Origin: SURF-21 sp964510515
GTDB lineage: Bacteria; Actinomycetota; Geothermincolia; Geothermincolales; RBG-13-55-18
Length of the DNA: 64,000 nucleotides
Direction of reading: 5' to 3'
Assembly: GCA_964510515.1 (NCBI GenBank)
Contig: CAZEAU010000002.1
Location: 1 to 64,000, forward strand
Shown: piece by piece, positions 9,476 through 17,664 of the stretch
Numbering within the stretch: position 1 is the first letter of the stretch
How the letters are laid out: each line of letters starts with the position of its first letter
Program-made: the position numbers and the translations under genes
Notes under the pieces: model-generated
Seen by the model: the letters and a program-made list of their open reading frames with translations, nothing else
Database searches by the model: none
What the model was told of the DNA's origin: nothing

Positions 9476-11604
9476 ATGACTGGCATGAAGAAGACCTTCG
9501 GGATACACGTCTTCTGCTCGATCCTGGTCCTTGCCTTCCTGGTGGCGGTGCCCCTGGCGACCTCGTCCTTTTCCGAGCAGGCCGCTGCGAAAACACCGCT
9601 TGACACCGCCCTGAACGAAGACCCCCTGGGCAGGCTCCCCTCCTCCCCCGCGGAGGCGCAGGAGCGCCTGGAGAAGAGGGAGATAGCCTGGCCGGACGCG
9701 GCGGGCTCCGATTTCAAGGCCGCCGCCGTCAATGACGGGGTGAGGGTGTCCATCCCCCACAACAGCGTGGAGGGAACGGTGACCGTCGGCCCCAAGGTCA
9801 AGATCGAGGTGGCAGGCAAGGGAGACAAGACGGTTGATGCGAACGAGTTCAAGTACTTCAAGGCGGACATGACGGACATAGGCGGCATAGTCTCCGGCGA
9901 CGTGGTCAAGGTGACCGACCTCGGCGGCGGCGCCGTGGTGAACATCGACTGCACCCTGACCGCCACCATCGATTTCGCCAGCGACAGCGCGAAGGGCACT
10001 ACGGTGGCGGCAAACACCGTCGATGCCTATTTCGTCACGCCCTCCACCTATTACGCCGACGTTCCCCCCGGAGCCGACCGCATACGGGTGACAGCGACGG
10101 CGGGGGGCACCTATGACGCCGGCGTCCCGCTCGACTTGCGCCTCGGGGACGCCGCCTACGTCTTCTCCACCGACGCGCAGGGCAACACGGTGATGAACGC
10201 CGCTGCCGGCTCCGGCGGAGGGCTGGTGGTCTATCCCCAGTACGACGACGTCATGGGCTTTTTCGCCCCGGGGACGGCCCTGCAGGTGAAAGCCGATGCG
10301 AAGACCAGGAACGTGACCACCCTGGCGGACGGCTTCTTCGAGGCCTGGTTCCAGGACTTCGACATCAAGGACGGCACCAAGGTCGAGTGCAACATGGGAG
10401 GCAAGCGCGAGATAACGGTGCGCGACGTCTCCGCCAAGTGCGACCCCATCACCAATAGAGTGGAGGGGACGGGCCCGGCGAACCGGGATATGCGCGTGAC
10501 CATGGACCCCTACGGCGACCCGAGCACCTATGTCGTGAAGAGCGACGCTGCGGGAGCGTTCGCCGTTGACCTGGATGCGGAAGGCAAAGCATCCGGCAGC
10601 GACGTTTACAACGTCGCCTGGTATGACGAAGACGGCGACTGCGTGGTCTACGAGTTCCAGACCTTCTCCTGGTACTTGGCCGAGGGCTGCACCCTGGGCG
10701 GCTTCGAAACCTGGGTGCTGGTGCAGAACCCGGGCGACGAGCCCGCCGAAGTGACCCTTACCTTCATGACCGACAAGGGCGAGGTGGCCGGGCCCACCCT
10801 GACGCTTCCCGCCAACTCCCGCCACAGCTGGAACGTGGGCGACCTGGGGGTAAAGACCTACGACGTCTCCACCCGGGTGACCTCGACCACGGGGGCGTGG
10901 ATAATCGCCGAGCGGGCCATGTACTTCAACTACAAGGGCGCCATACCGGGGGGCCACAACTCCATCGGCACCATAGCGCCCTGCTACACCTGGTACCTGG
11001 CCGAGGGCTGCACCCTGGGCGGCTTCGAAACCTGGGTGCTGGTGCAGAACCCNNNNNNNNNNNNNNNNNNNNNNNNNNNNNNNNNNNNNNNNNNNNNNNN
11101 NNNNNNNNNNNNNNNNNNNNNNNNNNNNNNNNNNNNNNNNNNNNNNNNNNNNCCCGGGTGACATCGGACGTGCCGGTGATAGCCGAGCGGGCCATGTACT
11201 TCACCTATAAGGACGCCATACAGGGCGGGCACGACTCCATCGGGGTAACCGCCCCGGCTACGGCCTGGTACCTGGCCGAGGGCTGCACCCTGGGCGGCTT
11301 CGAGACCTGGGTGCTGGTGCAGAACCCGGGCGACGCGCCCGCCAAGGTCACCCTCACCTTCATGACCGAAGGGGGCGAGGTGCCCGGGCCCACCCAGACC
11401 CTGGCTCCCAACTCCCGCTTCAGCTGGAACGTGGGGGATACGGGGGTCGAGACCTACGACGTCTCCACCCGGGTGACATCGGACGTGCCGGTGATAGCCG
11501 AGCGGGCCATGTACTTCACCTACAAGGACGCCATACCGGGGGGCCATGCCTCCGTGGGCGTGCCCGACATACTGGGCTGGGGAGAAAGCGGGGCGGTGGA
11601 TTAG
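9476..11604 (+). CDS. Secreted protein with WYLAEGCTLGGFETWVLVQNPG repeats; contains assembly gap
   Basis: The start ATG at 9476 follows a near-perfect GGAGGTGAT at 9462-9470. The protein has a signal peptide (HVFCSILVLAFLVAVPLATSSF), a roughly 390-residue unique region, and then repeats of about 105 residues. Each begins WYLAEGC and contains VLVQNPGD, VTLTFMT, PANSRHSWNVGD, YDVSTRVTS and AERAMYF. At least three copies are visible: two before and one after the 100-N gap at 11053-11152. The gap is a scaffold placeholder: the frame before it differs from the frame after it, so true copy number and length are unknown. The same repeat type occurs in the subtilase at 42362, suggesting a shared surface-display or attachment module. 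Function of the unique region is unknown. Confidence 0.82.
11053..11152. other. Assembly gap (100 N) inside a protein repeat
   Basis: Exactly 100 N. Flanking sequences are both inside the WYLAEGC repeat array, so the assembly probably collapsed or broke on near-identical repeats. Confidence 0.99.
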
Positions 11605-11788
11605 GCCGCGCGCAGAGGCAGCGAGAACGCGGGGGGTGCCCCGAAGGGGGCGCCCCCTTTCCGTTGGGACAGGAGCGCGTATGGCACAACCGAGGCCTGA
11701 CCCCGGGTGTGCCACCGTCGGGACAGGAGCGCGTATGGCACAACCGAGGCCTGACCCCGGGTGTGCCAGGTGATATAATCGGGAAATA
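11605..11788. repeat. Tandem 57-bp repeat ahead of the tyrosine kinase gene
   Basis: A block containing GGGACAGGAGCGCGTATGGCACAACCGAGGCCTGACCCCGGG and GTGTGCCA is present twice, ending near 11716 and 11769. It is a variant of the dispersed element, with AGGCCTGACCCC in place of GGGTTGACCCC. The second copy runs directly into the promoter of the downstream gene. Confidence 0.75.
11751..11779 (+). promoter_or_regulatory. Promoter built on a dispersed repeat; near-leaderless start
   Basis: CTGACC at 11751-11756, supplied by the repeat element, is 17 bp from a perfect TATAAT at 11774-11779. The ATG of the tyrosine kinase is at 11789, only 9 bases past the -10 box, so the transcript would have no leader or almost none. 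No Shine-Dalgarno sequence is present, which fits a leaderless mRNA. Confidence 0.6.
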
Positions 11789-13474
11789 ATGGAGCTTAGA
11801 GACTACATAAACGTCGCAGCCGCCCGCAAGTGGGTGATCATCGGGGTAACCGTCCTGGTGGTCGCGGCGGCCCTCATCTTCTCCCTGCTGCAGGACCCCG
11901 TGTACGAGTCGCGGGTGCTCATCCTCGCGGACATCAACCGCGCCGGGGAGTCCGTTTCCGACAGCGTGGCCTCCCTGCTCTACGGGAACACGCAGGAGTT
12001 CATCCAGACCCAGGCGGAGATCATCCGCACCCGCACCACCGCCCGCGCCGTGCGCGACCGCCTCGAGTTCGGCTACGAGGAGGCGTCCTACGAGCGCGAG
12101 GAGGGCGAGGAGGTTTTCATACCCGACGCGCTGCCCTCGGCGGAGCAGCTGCGGGCGAGCGTGAACGTGCGCCGCTCCCAGAACACCAACGTCTTCGAGA
12201 TAGCGGTCACCAACACCGACCCCCTGCTGGCGCGGGACGCCGCCCAGGCCTACGCCGACCAGTACATCCTCGACCGCCGCCTCGCCTCCATCCGGCAGAT
12301 AAGCGATGCGCGCAACGAGGTGTGGAACCGCATCACCGAGCTGGAGACCCAGATAGCGGACATCGCCGACAAGATCAAGCAATACGGCGACGAGAAGATA
12401 CCCACCGACCTGCAGGCCCAGGCCAGCCAGGCGGTGAGCCTGTGGGCCACCCTCTACGAGAAGTACATGAGCCTGCGTATCGCCGAGGCCCTGGGGCAGC
12501 GGGGCCTGGAGGTCATCGAGGTGGCGGAGAGGGGGGTCAAGGTGAGCCCGCGCGTGACCCGCAACGGCGTCCTCGCCCTCTTCCTGGGGCTCATCCTGGG
12601 CGTGGGCATGGCCTTTCTCGTGGATTACCTCGACGATACCCTCAAGACCCGCGAGGACTTCGAGCGCCACTACGGCGTCGGCATCATCGGGGAGATTGCG
12701 CGCATGACCCCCGCCGGCGAGGAGGAGCGCGAGGTGGCCTATTTCACCCAGCCGGAGAGCGCGGCGGCGGAGGGGTTCCGCAACCTGCGCACCAACGTGC
12801 AGTTCCTGAACATGGACGGGGGCACGCGGCTGCTCATGGTGACCTCGGCCGGCCCCGAGGAGGGCAAGACCTCGGTGGCGACCAACCTCGGCGCCGCCCT
12901 CTCGGAGATGGGCATGAGGGTGCTGGTGGTGGAGGCCGACCTGCGCCGCCCGGTTATCGGCAAGTTCCTGGCGAAGCAGCCGGAGAAGGGCCTCACCGAC
13001 GCCATCATGGGGACGGCGCGGCTGGAGGACGCGGTGGTGAAGACGGAGAACGAGAACCTGTTCGTGCTCATGTCCGGGGCCAAGCCCCCCAACCCCGCGG
13101 AGCTGGTGTCCTCCCAGACCATGAAGGATTTGCTGGCGGGGCTGCGCAATAGCTTCGATTACGTCATCGTGGATGCGCCGCCGGTGCTCGCCGTCTCCGA
13201 CGCCGTCGCCATGGCCCCCATGATGGACGGCGTGCTGGTGGTGGCCAGCCACAACATCGCCACCCGGGGAGGCGCCAGGCACACGGTGGAGGTGCTGGGC
13301 AAGGTGGAGACGCGCATCCTGGGCGTGGTCATCAACAACGTGGAGATGAGCGGGCGCTACGGCTATGGTTACGGCTACCGCTACGGCTACTACTCCCCCT
13401 ACCATTACTCCTACGGCGGGGAGGAAGAGGCGAACAAGCCCTCTTCCGGCTGGAGGAGGTTCTTCAAGCGTTAG
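11789..13474 (+). CDS. Polysaccharide-biosynthesis BY-type tyrosine autokinase (Wzz + CpsD/CapB fusion)
   Basis: Protein of 561 residues with the layout of one-piece Wzc-like kinases. A Wzz domain starts with a transmembrane segment (WVIIGVTVLVVAAALIFSLL, about 15-34). A coiled-coil periplasmic part follows, then a second transmembrane segment near 253-275 (LALFLGLILGVGMAFLVDY). The cytoplasmic P-loop kinase has Walker A GPEEGKTS (about 355-362), Walker A' VVEADLRRP (about 378-386; usually DADLRRP) and Walker B VIVDAPP (about 457-463). The C-terminal tail, about 523-542, has ten Tyr alternating mostly with Gly, the expected autophosphorylation cluster. Such kinases control chain length and export of capsule or exopolysaccharide. 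No glycosyltransferase, flippase or polymerase gene is nearby, so its partners must be elsewhere. Confidence 0.93.
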   Translation: MELRDYINVAAARKWVIIGVTVLVVAAALIFSLLQDPVYESRVLILADINRAGESVSDSVASLLYGNTQEFIQTQAEIIRTRTTARAVRDRLEFGYEEASYEREEGEEVFIPDALPSAEQLRASVNVRRSQNTNVFEIAVTNTDPLLARDAAQAYADQYILDRRLASIRQISDARNEVWNRITELETQIADIADKIKQYGDEKIPTDLQAQASQAVSLWATLYEKYMSLRIAEALGQRGLEVIEVAERGVKVSPRVTRNGVLALFLGLILGVGMAFLVDYLDDTLKTREDFERHYGVGIIGEIARMTPAGEEEREVAYFTQPESAAAEGFRNLRTNVQFLNMDGGTRLLMVTSAGPEEGKTSVATNLGAALSEMGMRVLVVEADLRRPVIGKFLAKQPEKGLTDAIMGTARLEDAVVKTENENLFVLMSGAKPPNPAELVSSQTMKDLLAGLRNSFDYVIVDAPPVLAVSDAVAMAPMMDGVLVVASHNIATRGGARHTVEVLGKVETRILGVVINNVEMSGRYGYGYGYRYGYYSPYHYSYGGEEEANKPSSGWRRFFKR

Positions 13475-14252
13475 GCCGGGGGGCCCTCCTGCCGGCGCCT
13501 GCGCGCGGGCGGCTCCCGCGCTCTTTGACTCACACACCACACGGTCGCCGTTATCATCGTCGCTGTTACGCCGTTGCTCCTGCGTCGAGGCGGGCAGGGC
13601 GGGGCGGGGGCCCTCCTGCTGGCGCAAATACTTCTCGTCCGCATAATGGATCCGCCCTCGGGAAGCGACGATTCGTGGGCATGCCGGTCAAGGAAGGGCT
13701 ACATATCCGGGGCGCGGTTATCAGCAGGGTTGTGATGAGCGAAAGCTGCCGTTATCTCCCTCCTCCGTTGCCCCTGCGTCGAGGCGGGCGGGGCGGGGCG
13801 GGGCGGGGGCCCGATCCGCAGAGAGGGGCTTCTCGCGGCCGGGAGGACTGGATAGGCGAGGCCGCCCTTGCGGGCGGCCTCTTTCGTCGGCCACGTTTTT
13901 GTGGGCCTTCCTCGCCTCCTACGTTGTTGCGAGAAACCTTGTCTGTCTCCGTCCCTTGCGGGAGCTTTTCTTTGTGTCCGCTATATATAACGGCTGTTTT
14001 TCGGATTTAGTGTAGTGAATCCCGTGGGGCGGAGCATATGGCGGGTGGGCGGCACATATCGGGGGGCGGGCGGGACGCGGCGGCGCCCGCAGTCGCGCGC
14101 GGGGGGAAATCGCCGAGAGGGCGCACACAGGCAACGCCCCGGCGCGTTCCCGCGTCCCCTTGCGGCGCGCGAGCGATCGGGGATGAGGTCCAGGAGAGGC
14201 GCGCCCTCCGCCCGTATGCCGGATACGCGCGGCGAGCCGTGCTTACAGGTCC
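13475..14252. repeat. Intergenic region with GC-rich direct repeats and a terminator
   Basis: GTTGCTCCTGCGTCGAGGCGGG and the following GGGCGGGGC run occur near 13572 and again near 13767 (as GTTGCCCCTGCG). GGGGGCCCTCCTGCCGGCGC just after the kinase stop recurs with one change near 13608. These look like small tandem duplications. A rho-independent terminator is annotated separately at 13858. No gene is supported between the two flanking convergent genes. Confidence 0.55.
13858..13885 (+). terminator. Rho-independent terminator
   Basis: Perfect 10-bp stem GAGGCCGCCC / GGGCGGCCTC with loop TTGC, followed by TTTC on the plus strand. It lies about 380 bases past the kinase stop, so it would end plus-strand read-through before the convergent SufB-like gene. 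Confidence 0.75.
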
Positions 14253-15521
14253 TTACAGGGCCTTGGCCTGGGAGAGCTCGAGCATCCTCTGCAGCTCGCT
14301 CTCCAGGCGGGCGGGCAGCCCCTCTATCTTGACGTTGAGAAAGCCGCGCACGATGGTGGCGGTGGCCTCCTCCTCGCTGAGGCCGCGGGACATGAGGTAC
14401 TCCACCTCCTCCTGGGCTATCTTGCCCACCGCCGCCTCGTGGGACATGTCCACGTCGGGGTCGTCGCCCTCCAGCTCGGGGATGGCGAGGACGTTGCCTC
14501 CCCCCTCGAGTATGAGGCCGTGGCATTCCAGGTGGGCGCGGATGCCGCTTGTCTCCCCCTTGAGGTGGCCGCGGGCCACGATGTTCCCTCCCCGGGTAAC
14601 GGCGCGGGAGACTATCTCGGCGCTGCAGCCCGGAGCGCTGAGGATGACCCGGGATCCCACGTCCAGCTCGCTCCCCGGCTGGGCCACCATGACGGAGTTG
14701 AAGCGGGCCGTGGCCCCCTCCCCTACCAGGCGGCAGGTGGGGTAAGTCTGCAGGCTGCGCACCGCCTCCATGGCGATGTAGTTGTTCATGAACAGGCCGC
14801 CCTCCTCCACCACCACCCCGCTGCGCGGCCTCACGTCCACGCCCTCCGCCCAGCTGTGCACCATGGTGAAGGTGAGCTTGGCGTTCTTCTTGACGTAGAA
14901 CTCGGACACGCCCAGGTGCAGGCCGTCCTCTATGTCGTGCTGGCTGGCACAGCCGGTGATGATGTGCAGCTCGGAGCCCTCCTCGGCAATGATGATGTTG
15001 TGCACGCGCTGCACGAAACGGGGCTCGCGAATGTACAGGCAGGCCTGCAGGGGGAAGATGGTGCGGGAGCCGGGCAGGGCGCGCATGAAGTACCCCTCGA
15101 AGGGGTTCAGCTCCACGTCGGCGGTGTACTTGTCGGTGTCCACGGCGACGGCCTTCCAGTAGTAGTCCCGCAGCCAGTCGTACTTCTCCAGCGCCTCGCG
15201 GCAGCCGAGGACCTCCAGGCCTTTTTCCAGGGACCTGCTGTGCACCACGCTGCCGTCTATCTGCACGTAGGAGCCCGAGCGCTCCTTGCCGCTCTTCTCC
15301 ACCCCGGCCCGGGCCAGCTCCTCGTCCCCCAGCTCCTCGAGCTGATCCAGGGACTCCACGTACGCGCACTCGCCCGCCTCGGCGGTGTAGGCGCAGAGGT
15401 CGAGGTCGCCGCCGTAGAGGGCGGGTTTGTCGGCGGCCGCCCGCGCCCTTTCCCTGATGCCCTCCATGCCCTCCATGCCTTCCATGCCTTCCATGCCCCC
15501 TAGCGCGTGCATGTCGCACAC
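14253..15521 (-). CDS. SufB/SufD-like Fe-S scaffold (SmsB-type)
   Basis: Protein of 422 residues, shorter than E. coli SufB (495). It has the beta-helix core of SufB/SufD proteins and a C-terminal helical domain with the family motif SHEAAVGKI followed by LMSRGLSEEEA. It should form a scaffold with the SufC-like ATPase encoded just upstream, with which it overlaps by 22 bp. No SufS, SufU, SufE or separate SufD is present here. This matches the two-gene minimal SUF systems of many anaerobes and archaea. The start is ambiguous: a 9-bp microsatellite (ATGGAAGGC/ATGGAGGGC) encodes four Met-Glu-Gly units at residues 10-21, and each ATG is preceded by a purine-rich GGAGGGC-like sequence. Confidence 0.88.
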   Translation of the reverse strand: MCDMHALGGMEGMEGMEGMEGIRERARAAADKPALYGGDLDLCAYTAEAGECAYVESLDQLEELGDEELARAGVEKSGKERSGSYVQIDGSVVHSRSLEKGLEVLGCREALEKYDWLRDYYWKAVAVDTDKYTADVELNPFEGYFMRALPGSRTIFPLQACLYIREPRFVQRVHNIIIAEEGSELHIITGCASQHDIEDGLHLGVSEFYVKKNAKLTFTMVHSWAEGVDVRPRSGVVVEEGGLFMNNYIAMEAVRSLQTYPTCRLVGEGATARFNSVMVAQPGSELDVGSRVILSAPGCSAEIVSRAVTRGGNIVARGHLKGETSGIRAHLECHGLILEGGGNVLAIPELEGDDPDVDMSHEAAVGKIAQEEVEYLMSRGLSEEEATATIVRGFLNVKIEGLPARLESELQRMLELSQAKAL

Positions 15522-16252
15522 TCCTCGAAGCCGTAACTGCGTATCCCCTCCAGCTGCTCGCGCGGGTTGCCGGAGCAGATGATGGTGCCCTCGCAGAGCA
15601 CGTGGCCCTGGTCGGCCTCCACGTAGTCCAGGATGTAGCCGGTGTGGGTGATGATGAGGCCGCTCTTGCGGCGCCTGCGGACCAGGTCCTTCTGCAGGAG
15701 CCCGCGGATGGCCGCGCCCACGAGCTGCAGGTTCTCCATGTCCACCCCAGACTCGGGCTCGTCCAGAAGCACCAGGTCCGGGCCCTGTGCCTGCAGCTGC
15801 AGGAGCTCGGAGCGCTTTATCTCGCCGCCGGAGAATCCGTGGTTGACGTCGCGCTCGAGGAGGGCGCCCATGTTCACGGAATCGGCGAGGGCGGCGAGGT
15901 CTAGGTCGTTGCGGGAGGAGATGGCGACCATCTGTCCCAGGGAGACCCCCCTCACCGTGGGCGGCCTCTGATACATGATGCCGATGCCGCGCCGGGCCCT
16001 CTCGTCGGGGGGGAGGGCGGTGATGTCCTCGCCGTGCAGGACGATGGAGCCGCGGGTCACCCGATAGCGCGGGAAGCCCATGAGCGCCATGAGCAGGGTG
16101 GTCTTCCCCGAGCCGTTGGGCCCGAAGAGGACGTGGGTCTCGCCGTAGCCCACCTTGAGCTCGATGCCCGTGAGAATCTCCTTTCCCTCGACCGCTATGG
16201 CCAGGTCGCGCAGTTCCAGCATCGCGCCGCGCTCGTCTTCCGGGTCCGCCAC
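15500..16252 (-). CDS. sufC: SufC-like Fe-S assembly ABC ATPase (SmsC-type)
   Basis: Protein of 250 residues from a GTG start with GGAGGTGAT at a 7-base spacing. Walker A is GPNGSGKTTLL (about 44-54), the ABC signature is FSGGEIKRSE (about 140-149), and Walker B is LVLLDEPESGVD (about 159-170). The EIKRSELLQ signature variant is typical of SufC. It would dimerise on the SufB-like scaffold and drive the conformational change for cluster assembly. Together with the overlapping downstream gene it forms a two-gene operon. An alternative internal start, MLELRDL, exists at 16222 but lacks the strong ribosome binding site. Confidence 0.92.
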   Translation of the reverse strand: MADPEDERGAMLELRDLAIAVEGKEILTGIELKVGYGETHVLFGPNGSGKTTLLMALMGFPRYRVTRGSIVLHGEDITALPPDERARRGIGIMYQRPPTVRGVSLGQMVAISSRNDLDLAALADSVNMGALLERDVNHGFSGGEIKRSELLQLQAQGPDLVLLDEPESGVDMENLQLVGAAIRGLLQKDLVRRRRKSGLIITHTGYILDYVEADQGHVLCEGTIICSGNPREQLEGIRSYGFEECATCTR

Positions 16253-16256
16253 GCGA

Positions 16257-16585
16257 TCACCTCCTCGCTTTCGTTGCTTTCGTTGGCTTCGTTGCTTTCG
16301 TTACTTTCGTTGACTGCGTTGCTTTTGTTGCCTGCGTTGCTTTCGTTGTCTTGGTTGGCTTCGTTGCTTTCGTTACTTTCGTTACTTTCGTTGACTGCGT
16401 TGGCTCTGTTACTTTCGTTGTCTTCGTTGCTTTCGTTGTCTCTGTTGTCTTCGTTGTCTTCGTTGCTTTCGTTGTCTTGGTTGGCTTCGTTGTCTTGGTT
16501 GGCTTCGTTGTTCTAGTTACTTTGGTTGCTTTCGTTGTCTTCGTTGTCTTCATTGTCTGTGTTGTCTTCGTTGGCTTCAGCCCGC
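16257..16585 (-). repeat. Lys/Thr-coding 6/9-bp minisatellite upstream of sufC
   Basis: About 320 bp of GAAGACAACGAAAGCAACG-type repeats (plus strand: TTCGTTGCTTTCGTTGTC). On the minus strand an open frame of 98 codons (16257-16553) would encode an almost pure Lys/Thr peptide with occasional Ala, Pro, Val and Gln (TKATKTTKTT). Its TGA stop lies in the Shine-Dalgarno region of sufC. The frame stays open because the repeat units are multiples of three. No Shine-Dalgarno precedes its ATG. It may be untranslated repeat or a histone-H1-tail-like basic peptide; the first is more likely. Confidence 0.7.
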
Positions 16586-16599
16586 CTTGCGGCGGTTTA

Positions 16600-16930
16600 T
16601 CTCATATTACTCTCATGTGGGTCTTTTGTGTTATGTTGTGTTCCGCTCGAACTTATCTCATGTGATTCCCTCATGTGATGCTCACGTTGCTCACGTGGGG
16701 TTCCCTCGTGTTATGCTCATGTTGCTCCCATGAGATTCTCCCATGAGATTCCCTCGTGTTATGCTAATGTTGCTCCCATGAGATTCCCTCGTGCGATGTT
16801 CATGTTTCTCCCATAGGATTCCCTCATGCGATGTTCATGTTTCTCCCATAGGATTCCCTCATGCGATTACCTCGTGGGATACTCACGTTTTTCACACGAT
16901 TCCTCACCATTCTCTCATGTGATTCTTCCC
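16600..16930. repeat. 35-bp degenerate tandem repeats
   Basis: Roughly eight to nine imperfect copies of a 35-bp unit, clearest near 16815-16885: GATTCCCTCATGCGATG followed by TTCATGTTTCTCCCATAG. Copies are head to tail without spacers, so this is not a CRISPR array. The block is AT-richer than its surroundings. No gene is supported. Confidence 0.7.
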
Positions 16931-16943
16931 GCGAGCGGTTGGA

Positions 16944-17228
16944 TTAAACGGGGGCCGAGCGCCTTGGGGCCAGGCCCGGCTTCGGAACCGCCCCTTCTTC
17001 CTCCAGCGGATGAGATGGGAGAAACTCGGATCCTCGCGCCTTAAGAAGAGCGCCGATCTCGCCCGGGTCCTTGCAGGCATCGGCTTCCCCGAATATGCGC
17101 AGCTTGCATTCGGGGCTGAACTTGCGGCGGGCGGGAATCTCGGTTACCTCGGGGTCGGGGCGGCCATCCTTCGCTTCACGCCCCGGGCCATACGCAGGCG
17201 CCGGGCCAATCCCTCCTTTTCCTCCCAA
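16944..17228 (-). pseudogene. Transposase orfA remnant (IS3-like/helix-turn-helix)
   Basis: The 94-codon frame contains RRKFSPECKLRIFGEADACK, DPGEIGALLKARGSEF and a tail EEEGAVPKPGLAPRRSAPV. This closely follows a common orfA-type transposase N-terminus (RRKFSPEYKLRILxEADAC, PGEIGALLRREGLYSSHL, EEGALAGLAPRKRG). The match starts mid-frame near 17135 and ends near 16944. No catalytic DDE domain, second ORF or terminal inverted repeats are seen, so this is a decayed fragment. It lies among tandem repeats, in a region that has clearly been rearranged. Confidence 0.7.
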
Positions 17229-17520
17229 AAGATCCCTCCTCGTGCCTCCATGATCGTCAATCTCCTTCTCGCCCTCTTCTACCTAAATTACAGGGAGGTA
17301 GGTGTCTCACTCATGTTGGCACAGGCGCCGGGCCAATCCCTCCTTTTCCTCCCAAAAGAACCCTCCTCGTGCCTCCATGATCGTCAATCTCCTTCTCGCC
17401 CCCTTCTACCTTAAATTATGGGGGGGGTAGGTGTCTCACTCATGTTGGCACAGAGGGTTCTCGCCCTCTTCTACCTTAGATTATGGGGGGGCAGGTGTCT
17501 CACTCATGTTGGCACAGGCG
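17190..17520. repeat. Duplicated CTTCTACCTTAAATTATGGGG / GTGTCTCACTCATGTTGGCACAG blocks
   Basis: A segment with CGCCGGGCCAATCCCTCC, TTTTCCTCCCAAAAG, CGTGCCTCCATGATCGTC and CTTCTCGCCCTCTTCTACC is present at about 17204-17290 and again at about 17327-17410. Its tail, GTGTCTCACTCATGTTGGCA, occurs a further time near 17430 and once more near 17496. The TTGGCACAG ends resemble one arm of the dispersed element. No gene is supported. Confidence 0.65.
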
Positions 17521-17617
17521 CCGGGCCGGGGCGCTCCTCCGTGCTGCCCGATGCGAACGGCTTGCATCGTCCGCACTACCCGGGCACGCGTCACCGCCGC
17601 CTTCAGAACAAACATCC

Positions 17618-17623
17618 TATAAT
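17618..17623 (+). promoter_or_regulatory. Possible -10 box for the dehydratase gene
   Basis: TATAAT at 17618-17623, 41 bases before the ATG at 17665, in a local AT-richer stretch. No good -35 hexamer is seen at standard spacing. A run of nine G just before AGAACC and the ATG could serve as a weak ribosome binding site. Confidence 0.4.
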
Positions 17624-17664
17624 GAAAGGGCCAATACTTATCTCTAGTAGGGGGGGGGAGAACC

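Noticed and set aside
16600..16930. Possible CRISPR array
   Set aside because: The 35-bp units are head to tail with no unique spacers, and no cas genes are in the window.
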